The position numbers were made by a program, and so were the translations under genes. From Bradyrhizobium lablabi (GTDB taxonomy: Bacteria > Pseudomonadota > Alphaproteobacteria > Rhizobiales > Xanthobacteraceae), in the NCBI RefSeq assembly GCF_018131005.1, contig NZ_JAFCJK010000001.1, positions 124,001 to 188,000 of the forward strand: 64,000 bases of DNA, given 5' to 3'. The notes below the pieces were generated by a model. That model did not search any database. It saw nothing but the letters and a program-made list of their open reading frames with translations, and was not told where the DNA came from. Below, piece by piece: positions 17,132-27,103 of the stretch (position 1 is its first letter; every line of letters begins with the position of its first letter).

Positions 17132-18043
17132 ATGGAAATCGGATTCATCGGTCTCGGGAAGATGGGCTTCCCGATGGCGCGCCGGCTGATCGAGGCCGGA
17201 CATCAATTGATCGTGTTCGATACGCGAAAGGACGCCGTCGACAGGCTCGTCGCGCTCGGCGCGCAGGCTGGCTCATCTCCGAAGGACATCGCCGACCGCG
17301 TCGAGACCGTGATGGCGAGCCTGCCCTCGCTCCAGGCCTCGCTCGAGGTTGCGACCGGCGCCGGCGGCGTGATCGAGGGCAAGCGCGCAAAGCGCTTCAT
17401 CGATCTCTCCACTGTCGGCTCGCAGATGGCGGTGAAGATTCACGACCTGCTCGCAAGGCACAACATCGTGCAGATCGACAGTCCCGTCTCCGGCGGCGTC
17501 GGCGGCGCGGAGAAGGGCACGCTGGCGGTGATGGTGTCGGGGCCGAAGGCCGATTTCGAGCTGGTGAAACCCGCGCTCGACGTGATCGGCAAGGTGTTCT
17601 TCATCGGCACCAAGCCCGGTTCCGGCCAAACCATGAAGCTCGCCAACAATTTCCTCTCGGCGACCGCGATGGTCGCGACCTCGGAAGCCGTCGTGATGGG
17701 CGTCAAGTCGGGGCTTGATCCCGCGGTGATGATCGACGTCATCAACGCAGGCTCGGGACTGAACACGGCGAGCCGCGACAAATTTCCCCGTTCGGTGCTG
17801 CCGCGCAGTTTCGACTTCGGCTTCGCCACCGGATTGATGGTGAAGGACGTCCGCCTCGCACTCGACGAAATGAAGTCGCTGGGGCTCTCGATGGAAGTCG
17901 CCGAAGCGGTCGGCCGGCTCTGGGAAGTCATCATCCGCGACGAGGGCGCGGAATCCGACTTCACCGCCGCAATCAAGCCGATCGAGAAGGCCGCAGGCGT
18001 GATCGTCGGCGGGGGTGTTAAGGGCAGTCACGCCGCAAAGTAG
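17132..18043 (+). CDS. NAD(P)-dependent beta-hydroxyacid dehydrogenase
   Basis: 303 residues from the ATG at 17132, which has GGAAGGA nine bases upstream. The N-terminal Rossmann motif is IGFIGLGKMGFPMARRL. The substrate loop SPVSGGVGGAEKGTLAVMVSG and the catalytic Lys region (GSGQTMKLANNFLSA) match the 3-hydroxyisobutyrate dehydrogenase / tartronate semialdehyde reductase family. The substrate is not determined by the sequence. Confidence 0.88.
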   Translation: MEIGFIGLGKMGFPMARRLIEAGHQLIVFDTRKDAVDRLVALGAQAGSSPKDIADRVETVMASLPSLQASLEVATGAGGVIEGKRAKRFIDLSTVGSQMAVKIHDLLARHNIVQIDSPVSGGVGGAEKGTLAVMVSGPKADFELVKPALDVIGKVFFIGTKPGSGQTMKLANNFLSATAMVATSEAVVMGVKSGLDPAVMIDVINAGSGLNTASRDKFPRSVLPRSFDFGFATGLMVKDVRLALDEMKSLGLSMEVAEAVGRLWEVIIRDEGAESDFTAAIKPIEKAAGVIVGGGVKGSHAAK

Positions 18044-18137
18044 ACGCTATCTCGGCTTGCTTGCCGGGATCGCCTCTTTCCCTGCGGAGAGGCGGGAGTC
18101 TGCCGCAACGATCTCCGTACGAACTACTGGAAGCCCA

Positions 18138-19403
18138 TCAGAGCCACGGCGCCGGCTTGTCCATCGCAATCAGCGCGTCGGCATCGATACGCGGGCGAAT
18201 CACTGCGTATTGATCGTCCTTGACCAGCACTTCCGGGATCAGCGGCCGCGTGTTGTAGGTGCCGGACTGCACCGCGCCATAGGCGCCGGCGGTCATGATC
18301 GCCAGCAGATCGCCGGCCTTGGGCTCGGGCAGCGAGCGCTCGAGCGCGAGATAGTCGCCGGTCTCGCAGACCGGGCCGACCACGTCGGCAACGATGGTCG
18401 GCGCGCCCTTCGCTGGCTCGCGGACGGCCAGGATGTCATGATGGGCCTCGTACAGCGTCGGCCGGATCAAATCGTTCATCGCAGCGTCGATGATGACGAA
18501 GTTCTTGGCATCGCCCGGCTTCACGTAGATCACGCGGGTGACGAGAATGCCGGCATTGCCGACGATCATGCGGCCCGGCTCGAACATCAGCGTGCAGCCG
18601 AGATTATGCGTCACGCGCTTGACCATCGCGGCATAGGCGTCGGGCGCGGGCGGCGCCGCGCGGTCCATGTAATAGGGGATGCCGAGGCCGCCGCCGAAGT
18701 CGATATGCGAGATGGTGTGCCCGTCGGCACGCAGCGTCTGCACGAATTCGGCGAGGATGCGGAACGCAGTCTCCATGCGGCTGAGATCGGTGATCTGGCT
18801 GCCGATATGCATGTCGGTGCCGGTGACCTCAATGCCCGGCAGCTTCGCCGCGCGGGCATAGACCTCGCGCGCGCGGGCAATGGGAATTCCGAACTTGTTC
18901 TCGGACTTGCCGGTCGAGATCTTCGCATGCGTGCCGGCATCGACATCGGGATTGACGCGCACCGAGATGCGCGCCGTCTTGCCCATTTCGACCGCGAGCC
19001 GCGACAGCAGCACGAGCTCCGGCTCGGATTCGACGTTGATGCAGAGGATGTCGGCCGCAAGCGCGGCGCGCAACTCGGCCTCGGTCTTGCCGACGCCGGA
19101 GAACAGGATCTTCGAGGGTGCGATGCCGGCGGCCAGCGCCCGCTTCAACTCGCCGCCAGACACCACGTCAGCGCCGGCGCCGAGCCTGGCCAGCGTACGC
19201 AACACCGACTGGTTGGAATTGGCCTTCAGCGCGTAGCAGATGACGGTCTTTTCGCCGGCAAAGGCTTCGCTGAAGACGCGGTAGTGGCGCTCCAGCGTCG
19301 CAGTCGAATAGCAATAGAACGGCGTGCCGACGGCGTCCGCGATCTCAACGAGATTGACCGCCTCGGCGTGCAGCACGCCGTTGCGATAGTCGAAATGGTT
19401 CAT
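18138..19403 (-). CDS. lysA: diaminopimelate decarboxylase
   Basis: 421 residues, a fold-III PLP enzyme. The PLP lysine lies in CYALKANSNQSV, the phosphate-binding glycines in IDFGGGLGIPYY, and the active-site cysteine in GPVCETGDYLA. It decarboxylates meso-diaminopimelate to lysine, the last step of lysine synthesis. The lptM-like lipoprotein gene is 15 bp upstream and argH precedes that, all on the minus strand. Confidence 0.96.
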   Translation of the reverse strand: MNHFDYRNGVLHAEAVNLVEIADAVGTPFYCYSTATLERHYRVFSEAFAGEKTVICYALKANSNQSVLRTLARLGAGADVVSGGELKRALAAGIAPSKILFSGVGKTEAELRAALAADILCINVESEPELVLLSRLAVEMGKTARISVRVNPDVDAGTHAKISTGKSENKFGIPIARAREVYARAAKLPGIEVTGTDMHIGSQITDLSRMETAFRILAEFVQTLRADGHTISHIDFGGGLGIPYYMDRAAPPAPDAYAAMVKRVTHNLGCTLMFEPGRMIVGNAGILVTRVIYVKPGDAKNFVIIDAAMNDLIRPTLYEAHHDILAVREPAKGAPTIVADVVGPVCETGDYLALERSLPEPKAGDLLAIMTAGAYGAVQSGTYNTRPLIPEVLVKDDQYAVIRPRIDADALIAMDKPAPWL

Positions 19404-19418
19404 GGCACGCTTTAACTA

Positions 19419-19694
19419 CTAATTGCCGAGCAGCGGATCGAGGATAAAGGATTTCTTGCCGCCCTTCGGCGCGGCCGGGCCGCCCTCCGCTCCATAGGTC
19501 GGATCGAACAGGCTCGGCTGCGCCGCGCGCTCGGCGTCCGTATCGCGGCCTGCCTGCGCCGGCGGCACGGCGTTCGATGCCGTCGGCGGCAGATCGAGCG
19601 GTCCCTTGCGGCCGCAGCCGGCCAACGCGAGCGCGGCGGCGCCCAGCACAATGATCGCCCATCCCGACGGGGTCAGGCTGTTCTTGCTCGTCAC
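19419..19694 (-). CDS. lptM: small LptM/YifL-type lipoprotein
   Basis: 91 residues from a GTG at 19694 with GGGGA seven bases upstream; the longer frame would start at a TTG without a site. A signal peptide (SGWAIIVLGAAALALAGC) ends in a lipobox, and the mature N-terminus CGRKGPLDLPP matches the CG-KGPL-LP signature of LptM, which helps mature the LptD outer-membrane LPS translocon. Position next to lysA is typical for this gene. The remainder is Pro/Gly-rich and disordered. Confidence 0.75.
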   Translation of the reverse strand: MTSKNSLTPSGWAIIVLGAAALALAGCGRKGPLDLPPTASNAVPPAQAGRDTDAERAAQPSLFDPTYGAEGGPAAPKGGKKSFILDPLLGN

Positions 19695-19785
19695 GTCGAA
19701 ATCCCCAATGCGGGCCGCACCATACAAAGATTGCCACGCTCTGGCGAGAGCCGGGCGTCGCTGAAATGACAGCGAAATTTCTCGC

Positions 19786-21183
19786 TCAGCCCAATTTTCG
19801 CTCTTTTTCCAGCCGCCTGGCCCAGACCTTGGCCTGGGCCATCACGTTCTTCGGCGCGGTGCCGCCGAAGCTCGTCCGACTCTTCACCGAAGATTCGACC
19901 GACAGCACTTTCAGCGCGTCAGCGCTGATTCGGGGCTCGACCTCCTGCATGGCCTTCAGCGGCAGTTCGTGCAGCGCCACTCCCTCTTTCGAGGCCAGAG
20001 CGACAATACGCCCGGTAACGTGGTGGGCGTCGCGGAACGGCATTTTCAGCGTCCGCACCAGCCAGTCGGCGAGATCGGTCGCGGTGGCATAGCCTTCGCC
20101 GGCGGCAGCTTTCATGCGTGCCTCGTCCGGCACGATGTCCTCGACCATGCCGGTCATGGCGCGGATCGCGAGAGACAGCGCGGCGAAGGCTTCCATCGCG
20201 CCCTGCTTGTCCTCCTGCATGTCCTTTTGATAGGCGAGCGGCAGGCCCTTCATCACGATCAAGAGCGCGGTGAGCGCGCCGATGACGCGGCCGGTCTTGG
20301 CGCGCACCAGTTCCGCCGCGTCCGGGTTGCGCTTCTGCGGCATGATCGACGAGCCGGTGGTGAACTTGTCACTGAGCCGGACGAGCCCGATCAGGGGCGA
20401 GGTCCAGACCACGATTTCCTCGGCAAACCGCGACAGGTGCACCGCCGTGATCGCGGCCGCCGACAATGTCTCCAGCACGAAGTCGCGGTCGGACACTGCG
20501 TCCAGCGAATTGGCCATCGGGCGGTCGAAGCCGAGCGCCTTGGCCGTGGCGGCACGGTCGATCGGGAACGAGGTGCCGGCAAGCGCGGCCGCGCCGAGCG
20601 GCGATTCGTTCAACCGCCTGCGCGCATCGGCAAAGCGGCCGCGGTCGCGGCCGGCCATCTCGACATAGGCAAGCAGATGATGGCCGAACGTCACCGGCTG
20701 CGCGGTCTGCAGATGGGTGAAGCCCGGCATCACGGTCCCCGCATGCTCCAGTGCGCGGGCGACCAGCGCCTGCTGGAAGTCGGCCAGCGCCGCATCCGTT
20801 GCGTCGATCGTGTCGCGGACATAGAGGCGGAAGTCGGTCGCGACCTGGTCGTTGCGCGAGCGCGCGGTGTGCAGACGCCCTGCGGCGGGCCCGATCAGTT
20901 CGGACAGCCGGCTCTCGACGTTCATATGGATGTCTTCGAGCGCACGCTTGAAGTCGAAATCGCCCTTGCCGATCTCTGACAAAATCGTGTCTAGACCTTT
21001 ACCGATATTTTTCGCATCACCTGCGGTGATGATGCCTTGGGCGGCCAACATGGCCGCGTGGGCCTTGGACGCGGCGATGTCCTGGGCATAGAGGTGGCGA
21101 TCGACATCGATGGAGACGTTGATTTCCTCCATGATCGCGTCGGGACGCTCCGAGAACCGGCCACCCCACATCTTGTTGCTCAT
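19786..21183 (-). CDS. argH: argininosuccinate lyase
   Basis: 465 residues starting [15 protein letters not shown] at the ATG at 21183; the open frame upstream of this is noise. The fumarase-superfamily signature [12 protein letters not shown] is present, and [12 protein letters not shown] carries the substrate-binding residues. The enzyme cleaves argininosuccinate to arginine and fumarate. It is divergent from tlpA with 114 bp between starts. Confidence 0.97.
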   Translation of the reverse strand: MSNKMWGGRFSERPDAIMEEINVSIDVDRHLYAQDIAASKAHAAMLAAQGIITAGDAKNIGKGLDTILSEIGKGDFDFKRALEDIHMNVESRLSELIGPAAGRLHTARSRNDQVATDFRLYVRDTIDATDAALADFQQALVARALEHAGTVMPGFTHLQTAQPVTFGHHLLAYVEMAGRDRGRFADARRRLNESPLGAAALAGTSFPIDRAATAKALGFDRPMANSLDAVSDRDFVLETLSAAAITAVHLSRFAEEIVVWTSPLIGLVRLSDKFTTGSSIMPQKRNPDAAELVRAKTGRVIGALTALLIVMKGLPLAYQKDMQEDKQGAMEAFAALSLAIRAMTGMVEDIVPDEARMKAAAGEGYATATDLADWLVRTLKMPFRDAHHVTGRIVALASKEGVALHELPLKAMQEVEPRISADALKVLSVESSVKSRTSFGGTAPKNVMAQAKVWARRLEKERKLG

Positions 21184-21297
21184 GACTTCTCGCTCACAAC
21201 TTCGTATTTCAAGCTTGCCGTTTCTCGCCGGGATCGGCGAAACAGCACGGCGGTTCCAACCGTAATAGTCGCACTGCATAGCCATATCTGACCCAGG

Positions 21298-21978
21298 ATG
21301 ACAAACGATATGCCCGAAACGACCCCGCCGAAGGCGACCTCCATGCGCCGCATTCCGCTCGTCGTCGGCGCGGTCCTGGTCGGAGCCGTGATCGGCTATG
21401 TCGGGGTCTCCAATTTCAAGCGTCCTGGCGCTGGCGACGTCGGCTGCAACGGAGCGGTGGATCTGGCCAGGAAAATTGCCCCGCTGGCGCATGGCGAGGT
21501 CGCGGCGTTGACCATGGCCACCAAGCCCCTGCAACTGCCGGACCTCGCCTTCGAGGACGGCGACGGCAAGCCGAGAAAGCTTTCGGACTGGCGCGGCAAG
21601 ACAGTCCTGGTGAACCTCTGGGCGACCTGGTGCGTGCCCTGCCGCAAGGAAATGCCGGCTCTCGACAGCCTGCAGACCAAGCTCGGCGGCAAGGACTTCG
21701 AGGTGGTTGCGATCAACATCGACACCCGCGACCCCGACAAGCCGAGAAACTTCCTGAAAGAGGCCAATCTGACCAATCTCGGTTACTTCACCGACCAGAA
21801 AGCCAAGGTTTTTCAGGAACTTAAAAACATCGGAAAGGCGCTCGGCATGCCCACCTCGGTGCTGGTCGACGGCAAGGGCTGCGAAATCGCGAGCCTCGCC
21901 GGACCCGCGGAATGGGCCAGCGACGATGCTCTAAAGCTGGTCAAGGCGGTGGTGCAGCCGGCCGCGGCGGGATCTTAG
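21298..21978 (+). CDS. tlpA: membrane-anchored thioredoxin-like protein TlpA
   Basis: 226 residues: an N-terminal anchor ([19 protein letters not shown]) and a periplasmic thioredoxin fold with active site [15 protein letters not shown]. The family-specific segments [16 protein letters not shown] and [20 protein letters not shown] match the Bradyrhizobium TlpA, a reductant that keeps the copper-binding cysteines of CoxB and ScoI reduced during cytochrome aa3 assembly. Two start codons are possible (21298 and 21310); neither has a strong ribosome site. The stop overlaps the convergent YjfB-like gene by 4 bp. Confidence 0.93.
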   Translation: MTNDMPETTPPKATSMRRIPLVVGAVLVGAVIGYVGVSNFKRPGAGDVGCNGAVDLARKIAPLAHGEVAALTMATKPLQLPDLAFEDGDGKPRKLSDWRGKTVLVNLWATWCVPCRKEMPALDSLQTKLGGKDFEVVAINIDTRDPDKPRNFLKEANLTNLGYFTDQKAKVFQELKNIGKALGMPTSVLVDGKGCEIASLAGPAEWASDDALKLVKAVVQPAAAGS

Positions 21979-22163
21979 GCGACGAGGTTGACGTTGCCGC
22001 CGACGCCGGGGCCAAGATTGGCGGTCGAAGGTGTCCCGAGCAGGGTCTGAACCGCGAACTTTTCGGCATCCGCGTTCTGTTTCAAAATCGTGGTCCCGAT
22101 CTGGCTTTGCAGATTTCCCTGCTGCATCGACAGGATGCTTGTGGCCATGCTCACGGTGTCCAT
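21975..22163 (-). CDS. YjfB-like small protein (putative motility family)
   Basis: 62 residues: MDTVSMATSILSMQQGNLQS, then IGTTILKQNADAE and a Gly/Asn-rich tail. The M-x-x-x-S-MQQ and TTILKQN pattern fits the short YjfB family, which is named for a proposed link to motility but has no defined function. The end overlaps the tlpA stop in convergent orientation. Confidence 0.65.
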   Translation of the reverse strand: MDTVSMATSILSMQQGNLQSQIGTTILKQNADAEKFAVQTLLGTPSTANLGPGVGGNVNLVA

Positions 22164-22277
22164 AGGCGTACTCCCAATTGCGGGGGCACCTTAGGCCGCG
22201 GGAGTTAACGAAAGGTAGGGTGGGAGAGGCGAAGCAGCCTTCCAGAGAGCAGCTTCACCTTGCGAAAGCGCCCGCGC

Positions 22278-23159
22278 TCACCGTGTCGGAACCGGCTTCT
22301 CGCCGCGATAGTCGTAGAAGCCGCGCTGGGCTTTGCGCCCAAGCCAGCCGGCCTCGACATATTTCACCAGTAGCGGGCACGGCCGGTATTTGGAGTCGGC
22401 AAGTCCCTCGTGCAGCACCTGCATGATCGACAGGCAGGTGTCCAGGCCGATGAAATCGGCGAGCTCAAGCGGTCCCATCGGGTGGTGCGCGCCGAGCTTC
22501 ATCGCCGCGTCGATGGCCTCGACATTGCCGACGCCTTCGTAGAGCGTGTAGATCGCCTCGTTGATCATCGGCAGCAGGATGCGGTTGACGATGAAGGCAG
22601 GAAAGTCCTCGGAGACGGCGACCTGCTTGCCGAGCTTGCCGACGAACGCCTTGGCGGTGTCGAAGGTCAAGTCGTCGGTGGCGATGCCGCGGATCAGCTC
22701 CACCAGCTCCATCACCGGTACCGGATTCATGAAATGAATGCCGATAAAGCGTTCGGGGCGGTCGGTCGACGCCGCGAGGCGCGTAATCGATATCGACGAG
22801 GTGTTGGACGCGACGATCGCCTCGGGCTTCAGCACCGCGCAGAGATCGTGAAAGATCTTGCGCTTGGTTTCTTCCTTCTCGACCGCCGTCTCGATCACGA
22901 TATCGCAGTCCGCCAGCGCGTCCAGTGCGGCCGCGGAGCTGATGCGATCCAGCGCCTGCTTGCGATCACCGTCGCTGATGGTCTTCTTCGAGACCTGGCG
23001 CGTCAGATTGCCGTTGATGGTCGCCAATGCCGACTTCAGCCGGTCCTCGGACACATCGTTGAGCACCACATCGAAGCCCGCCAGCGCCGCCACATGCGCA
23101 ATGCCGTTGCCCATCTGGCCCGAACCGATCACGCCGACTTTCTTGATTGCCACCGTCAT
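22278..23159 (-). CDS. 3-hydroxybutyryl-CoA dehydrogenase
   Basis: 293 residues from the ATG at 23159 (the frame upstream is not coding). NAD-binding motif GVIGSGQMGNGIAHVAA, catalytic His region IGIHFMNPVPVMELVELIRG, and the C-terminal domain with PAFIVNRILLPMINEAIYTLYEGVG and HPMGPLELADFIGLDT are all present. It converts 3-hydroxybutyryl-CoA to acetoacetyl-CoA in fatty acid oxidation or PHB metabolism. It is the last gene of a minus-strand run with etfAB, in keeping with electron transfer from acyl-CoA oxidation. Confidence 0.94.
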   Translation of the reverse strand: MTVAIKKVGVIGSGQMGNGIAHVAALAGFDVVLNDVSEDRLKSALATINGNLTRQVSKKTISDGDRKQALDRISSAAALDALADCDIVIETAVEKEETKRKIFHDLCAVLKPEAIVASNTSSISITRLAASTDRPERFIGIHFMNPVPVMELVELIRGIATDDLTFDTAKAFVGKLGKQVAVSEDFPAFIVNRILLPMINEAIYTLYEGVGNVEAIDAAMKLGAHHPMGPLELADFIGLDTCLSIMQVLHEGLADSKYRPCPLLVKYVEAGWLGRKAQRGFYDYRGEKPVPTR

Positions 23160-23319
23160 CTTGCCATCCACCGGAACGGCGCGCACACCGCGCCTGCCCA
23201 ATTCCAACGATACCCGAAAGCGCGGTCTTCCGGGCGCCCTATTCACCGGAAAAATGCCCCTCAATGGTAACGACACCGGCCGGAGCTTATCCATTCGGCC
23301 GGCGTCTTGTCGCTCACTT

Positions 23320-24270
23320 TTACTTTCCGAGCTTGCCGAGCGCCTCGGTCAGCTCCGGAACCGCTTGGTAGAGGTCTGCGACCAGGCCGTAATCGGCAAC
23401 CTGGAAGATCGGCGCGTCCTCATCCTTGTTGATGGCGACGATGACCTTGGAGTCCTTCATGCCGGCCAGATGCTGGATCGCGCCGGAAATGCCGACCGCA
23501 ACGTAGAGTTCCGGGGCCACCACCTTGCCGGTCTGGCCGACCTGCCAGTCGTTCGGCGCATAGCCGGCATCCACTGCCGCGCGCGACGCGCCGACGCCGG
23601 CGCCGAGCTTGTCGGCGAGCGGTTCGATGTATTTCGCAAAATTCTCCCGGCTCTGCATCGCACGGCCACCCGAGACGATGATTTTTGCGGACGTCAGCTC
23701 TGGACGGTCGCTCTTGGCGACTTCTTCGCCGACGAACGTGGAGAGGCCGGGATCGGCTGCCGCCGCCGCGGTCTCGACCGCCGCGCTGCCCCCCTCGCCG
23801 GCCGCGGCGAAGGTCGAGGTGCGCACGGTGATGACTTTCTTGGCGTCCTTCGACTTCACGGTCTGGATCGCGTTGCCGGCATAGATCGGCCGCTCGAAGG
23901 TGTCGGGCGCGACCACCTTGATGATCTCGGACACCTGCATGACGTCGAGCAGGGCGGCGACACGTGGCATCACGTTCTTGAAGCGGGAGGTCGCTGGCGC
24001 GACGAAGGCGTCATAGGCGGGCGCGAGCGCCACGATCAGCGCGGCGAGCGGTTCGGCGAGGTCGTGAGCATAGGCCTCGCCCTCGGCGACCAGCACCTTC
24101 TTCACGCCATTGAGCTTGGCGGCAGCCTCGGCAGCCGCCTTGGTGCCCTGGCCGCCGCCGGCGACCAGCACATGCACGTCGCCGCCGAGCTGGCTTGCCG
24201 CAGTGAGTGCCTTGTTGGTGGAGTCCTTGAGGACCTCGTGCTCGTGTTCGGCAATCAACAGCGTCGTCAT
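23320..24270 (-). CDS. etfA: electron transfer flavoprotein subunit alpha
   Basis: 316 residues. Starts [21 protein letters not shown], and the C-terminal FAD domain has [41 protein letters not shown] and [17 protein letters not shown]. With EtfB it shuttles electrons from acyl-CoA dehydrogenases to ETF-quinone oxidoreductase. The start overlaps the etfB stop by one base, so the two are translationally coupled. Confidence 0.96.
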   Translation of the reverse strand: MTTLLIAEHEHEVLKDSTNKALTAASQLGGDVHVLVAGGGQGTKAAAEAAAKLNGVKKVLVAEGEAYAHDLAEPLAALIVALAPAYDAFVAPATSRFKNVMPRVAALLDVMQVSEIIKVVAPDTFERPIYAGNAIQTVKSKDAKKVITVRTSTFAAAGEGGSAAVETAAAAADPGLSTFVGEEVAKSDRPELTSAKIIVSGGRAMQSRENFAKYIEPLADKLGAGVGASRAAVDAGYAPNDWQVGQTGKVVAPELYVAVGISGAIQHLAGMKDSKVIVAINKDEDAPIFQVADYGLVADLYQAVPELTEALGKLGK

Positions 24271-25019
24271 CAGAGAACCCCGGCTTCGGTCTTGAGCTTG
24301 GAAACGAGTTCGGCGACGTCCTTGACCTTGACGCCCGCGTTGCGGCCTGCCGGTTCCGACGTTTTCAAGATCTCCAAATGCGGCGTGAGATCGACGCCGT
24401 AGTCGGAAGCCGCCTTGTCGTCGATCGGCTTCTTCTTCGCCTTCATGATGTTGGGCAACGACGCGTAGCGCGGCTCGTTGAGGCGCAGGTCGGTGGTGAC
24501 GATCGCCGGCCCCTTGAGCTTGAGCGTTTGCAGACCGCCATCGACTTCACGCGTGACCTTGAAATCGGAACCATCAACCTCAAGCTTCGAGGCAAAGGTC
24601 GCCTGCGACCAACCGAGCAGCGCGGCCAGCATCTGGCCGGTCTGGTTGGAGTCGTCGTCAATCGCCTGCTTGCCGAGGATGACGAGGCCGGGCTTCTCCG
24701 CCTCGACCACCGACTTCAGGATTTTGGCAACCGCGAGCGGCTCCACATTGCCTTCGGCCTTGACGAGGATGCCGCGGTCGGCGCCCATCGCGAGTCCGGT
24801 GCGGATGGTCTCCGAGGCCTGCGCGGGTCCAATCGACACCACCACCACTTCGGTCGCCTTGCCGGCCTCCTTGAGCCGCAGCGCTTCCTCGACGGCGATT
24901 TCGTCGAACGGGTTCATCGACATCTTGACGTTGGCAAGCTCAACGCCCGATCCGTCGCTCTTGACGCGGACCTTGACGTTGTAGTCGACGACCCGCTTTA
25001 CCGGCACAAGAACCTTCAT
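24270..25019 (-). CDS. etfB: electron transfer flavoprotein subunit beta
   Basis: 249 residues, starting [20 protein letters not shown]. The AMP-binding domain shows [26 protein letters not shown] and [20 protein letters not shown], the ETF beta signature. It is first in the etfB-etfA pair. Confidence 0.96.
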   Translation of the reverse strand: MKVLVPVKRVVDYNVKVRVKSDGSGVELANVKMSMNPFDEIAVEEALRLKEAGKATEVVVVSIGPAQASETIRTGLAMGADRGILVKAEGNVEPLAVAKILKSVVEAEKPGLVILGKQAIDDDSNQTGQMLAALLGWSQATFASKLEVDGSDFKVTREVDGGLQTLKLKGPAIVTTDLRLNEPRYASLPNIMKAKKKPIDDKAASDYGVDLTPHLEILKTSEPAGRNAGVKVKDVAELVSKLKTEAGVL

Positions 25020-25136
25020 CGATCTTCTTTCGCTTTGATTTTGTGGGTTTCGGTTGGCTGGCGCGGAACCTAAAGGTCCCGCTAACCCCGGTCAACGCGC
25101 GAACGCCAAAAAACGCCTCCCTGGATTTCACGCAGT

Positions 25137-25709
25137 CTAGCGGTTCTGGCCGGGCACCCACAACACGTCTCCGGCGCCCTTGTTGTTTTGAAAGCGGCTG
25201 CCGACGAACAGGAAATCCGACAGGCGGTTCATATACTGGATGCCAGCCGCGTTGACCGGTTCGCCGGGCCGGGCAGCGAGTTCCACCATCATCCGTTCCG
25301 CTCGGCGGCATATCGTGCGCGCGAGATGCAGATATGCGGAGGCGGGCGTGCCGCCAGGCAGAACGAACGAGGTCAGCGGCGCAAGCTGGTCGTTCAGGTG
25401 GTCGATGTCGCGCTCGAGACGCTCGACCTGGCTCGCCAGCATCCGCAAGCGCTCCGCCTTGCCTTCGCGCTCGGGCACCGCGAGGTCGGCGCCAAGATCG
25501 AACAGATCGTTCTGGATCCGGCCGAGCATGGCATCTAGCTCGGGGCTGCCGGCCAGATGCAGCCGCGCCACGCCGATCGCGGCATTGGTCTCGTCGACCG
25601 TGCCGTAGGCGGCGACGCGCAGATCGTATTTCGGGCGGCGCTCGCCCGAGCCGAGCGCCGTGGTGCCGTCGTCGCCGGTGCGGGTGTAGATCCGATTGAG
25701 AACGACCAT
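25137..25709 (-). CDS. PduO-type cob(I)alamin adenosyltransferase
   Basis: 190 residues from the ATG at 25709 with GGAG six bases upstream. The N-terminal MVVLNRIYTRTGDDGTTALG is the ATP-binding motif of PduO-type enzymes; the helical body has YGTVDETNAAIG, FDLGADLAVP, FVLPGGTPASAYLHLARTICRRAER and YMNRLSDFLFVGSRF. It makes adenosylcobalamin from cob(I)alamin and ATP. It lies 117 bp upstream of etfB on the same strand. Confidence 0.94.
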   Translation of the reverse strand: MVVLNRIYTRTGDDGTTALGSGERRPKYDLRVAAYGTVDETNAAIGVARLHLAGSPELDAMLGRIQNDLFDLGADLAVPEREGKAERLRMLASQVERLERDIDHLNDQLAPLTSFVLPGGTPASAYLHLARTICRRAERMMVELAARPGEPVNAAGIQYMNRLSDFLFVGSRFQNNKGAGDVLWVPGQNR

Positions 25710-25734
25710 GTTCAGCTCCGGCGTTCGATAACAC

Positions 25735-25862
25735 CTCTCGCACAGGGAGAGGTCGCGAGCATCGTGCGAGCGGGTGAGGAGTTGCAATCCAGTGATGGAC
25801 CTAGACCGCTCACCCGGATCGCCGCGCGATCCGACCTCTCCTGATGGGAGAGGTGAAGATGC
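25735..25862. repeat. intergenic repeat with inverted ACCTCTC ends
   Basis: Bounded by ACACCTCTCGCACAGGGAGAGGT at the left and GACCTCTCCTGATGGGAGAGGTG at the right, each a small palindrome, with GCTCACCCGGATCGCCGCGC inside. It fills the gap between the adenosyltransferase and the twin-helix protein on the minus strand. Confidence 0.6.
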
Positions 25863-25878
25863 CAACAGATTATCTCAT

Positions 25879-26073
25879 CTAACGCCCCATCGCCCAGACC
25901 GTGACCATCGTGATGATGATGGCGATGAACTGCAGCAGCACGCGCAGCCGCATCAAATTCTGCGAGCGGTTCGGCGAGCCACCCTTCATCATGTTGACGA
26001 GGCCGAGCAGCAGCACCAGCGCCACGGCGCCGACGGCGATCGGAAGGACGATTGTGCTTAGAAAAGATGTCAT
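25879..26073 (-). CDS. twin transmembrane helix small protein (HIG1-like)
   Basis: 64 residues from the ATG at 26073. Two membrane helices (TIVLPIAVGAVALVLLLGLV and VLLQFIAIIITMVTVW) flank a loop reading NMMKGGSPNRSQNLMRLRV. The S-x-x-LM-x-x-RV motif resembles the HIG1 domain that in other organisms associates with cytochrome oxidase. The ORF extending to 26109 has no better start. It lies upstream of the adenosyltransferase on the same strand. Confidence 0.8.
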   Translation of the reverse strand: MTSFLSTIVLPIAVGAVALVLLLGLVNMMKGGSPNRSQNLMRLRVLLQFIAIIITMVTVWAMGR

Positions 26074-26209
26074 CAACGGTACATAACACCGCACCGGACG
26101 GACTTCCACACACCCGGTTCCGCCGCAACCATCTGGTCTTTAACCGGATTATGTCGGAAGCTGGGGCCGTCGAGGGACTTAGCCCGTCCGCGCCAGGTCA
26201 AGGTGGAAT

Positions 26210-27103
26210 GTGAAACAGCTTCGTTACGTCGTCGACGTCGTGATCGATGCATTTTACACCTTCCTCGCCGACGACGGCTGGGCGATCGCAAGCCACATCG
26301 CGCTGTCGACCCTGATGGCGCTGTTTCCGTTCCTGATCGTGCTGACGTCGCTTGCCGGCTTCTTCGGCTCCAAGGAGCTCGCCGACCAGGCGGTCGGACT
26401 GCTCCTCAATGTCTGGCCACAGCAGGTCGCCGATACCCTGACGGGGGAAATCCACGACGTCTTGACCACCACGCGTGGCGACATCCTGACCATCGGCGCG
26501 GTGCTCGCGGTCTACTTCGCCTCCAACGGCGTCGAGGCGCTGCGGGTGGCGCTGAACCGCGCCTATGCCATGCCCGAACTGCGGCGCTGGTACTGGCTGC
26601 GGCTGGAATCGATCGGCTACACGCTGGTCGCGGCCGTCACATCGCTCGCGATGGCATTTCTGATCGTGCTCGGGCCATTGATCCTGGAATCGGCGCGGCG
26701 CCACATTCCCTTCTTCGTCGAATCCAACGAGAGCCTGCTCAATATCGCCCGCTACGGCATCACGATCCTGGCGCTGATCGTCGCTCTGTTCATCCTGCAT
26801 GCCTGGCTGCCGGCCGGCCGCCGCAGCTTTCTGCAGATCCTGCCCGGCATCATCTTCACCATGGTGGCGTCGCTGATCTCGGGTATCGGGTTCGGACAGT
26901 ATCTGGCGCGCTTCGCCAACAATTACGTCACGATGTATGCGGGGCTTGCTTCGGTGGTCATCGCGCTGGTGTTCCTGTATTTCATCGCCGCGATCTTCGT
27001 CTATGGCGGCGAACTGAACGCTGCGATCATCAAGTCGCGTCTGCCGCGCGGCGTGTCGCTTCAAGCAGCGCAGTCGCTAAGGCCCGCGGAGACACGGGCT
27101 TGA
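26210..27103 (+). CDS. YihY/BrkB-family inner membrane protein
   Basis: 297 residues from a GTG at 26210 with AGGTGGA just upstream. Six membrane segments can be seen (for example LSTLMALFPFLIVLTSLAGFF and IGYTLVAAVTSLAMAFLIVLG). The family pattern is DDGWAIASHIALSTLMALFPF, then FASNGVEALRVALNRAY and the C-terminal ALVFLYFIAAIFVYGGELNA. The old name RNase BN is not supported biochemically for this family. Its last 74 bp lie over the end of the convergent histidine kinase. Confidence 0.88.
   Translation: MKQLRYVVDVVIDAFYTFLADDGWAIASHIALSTLMALFPFLIVLTSLAGFFGSKELADQAVGLLLNVWPQQVADTLTGEIHDVLTTTRGDILTIGAVLAVYFASNGVEALRVALNRAYAMPELRRWYWLRLESIGYTLVAAVTSLAMAFLIVLGPLILESARRHIPFFVESNESLLNIARYGITILALIVALFILHAWLPAGRRSFLQILPGIIFTMVASLISGIGFGQYLARFANNYVTMYAGLASVVIALVFLYFIAAIFVYGGELNAAIIKSRLPRGVSLQAAQSLRPAETRA

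Noticed and set aside
18015..19415. 466-residue plus-strand open frame
   Set aside because: Antisense to lysA, which has all catalytic motifs; the frame has none.
22858..24402. 514-residue plus-strand open frame
   Set aside because: Antisense to the dehydrogenase and etfA genes; no motif.
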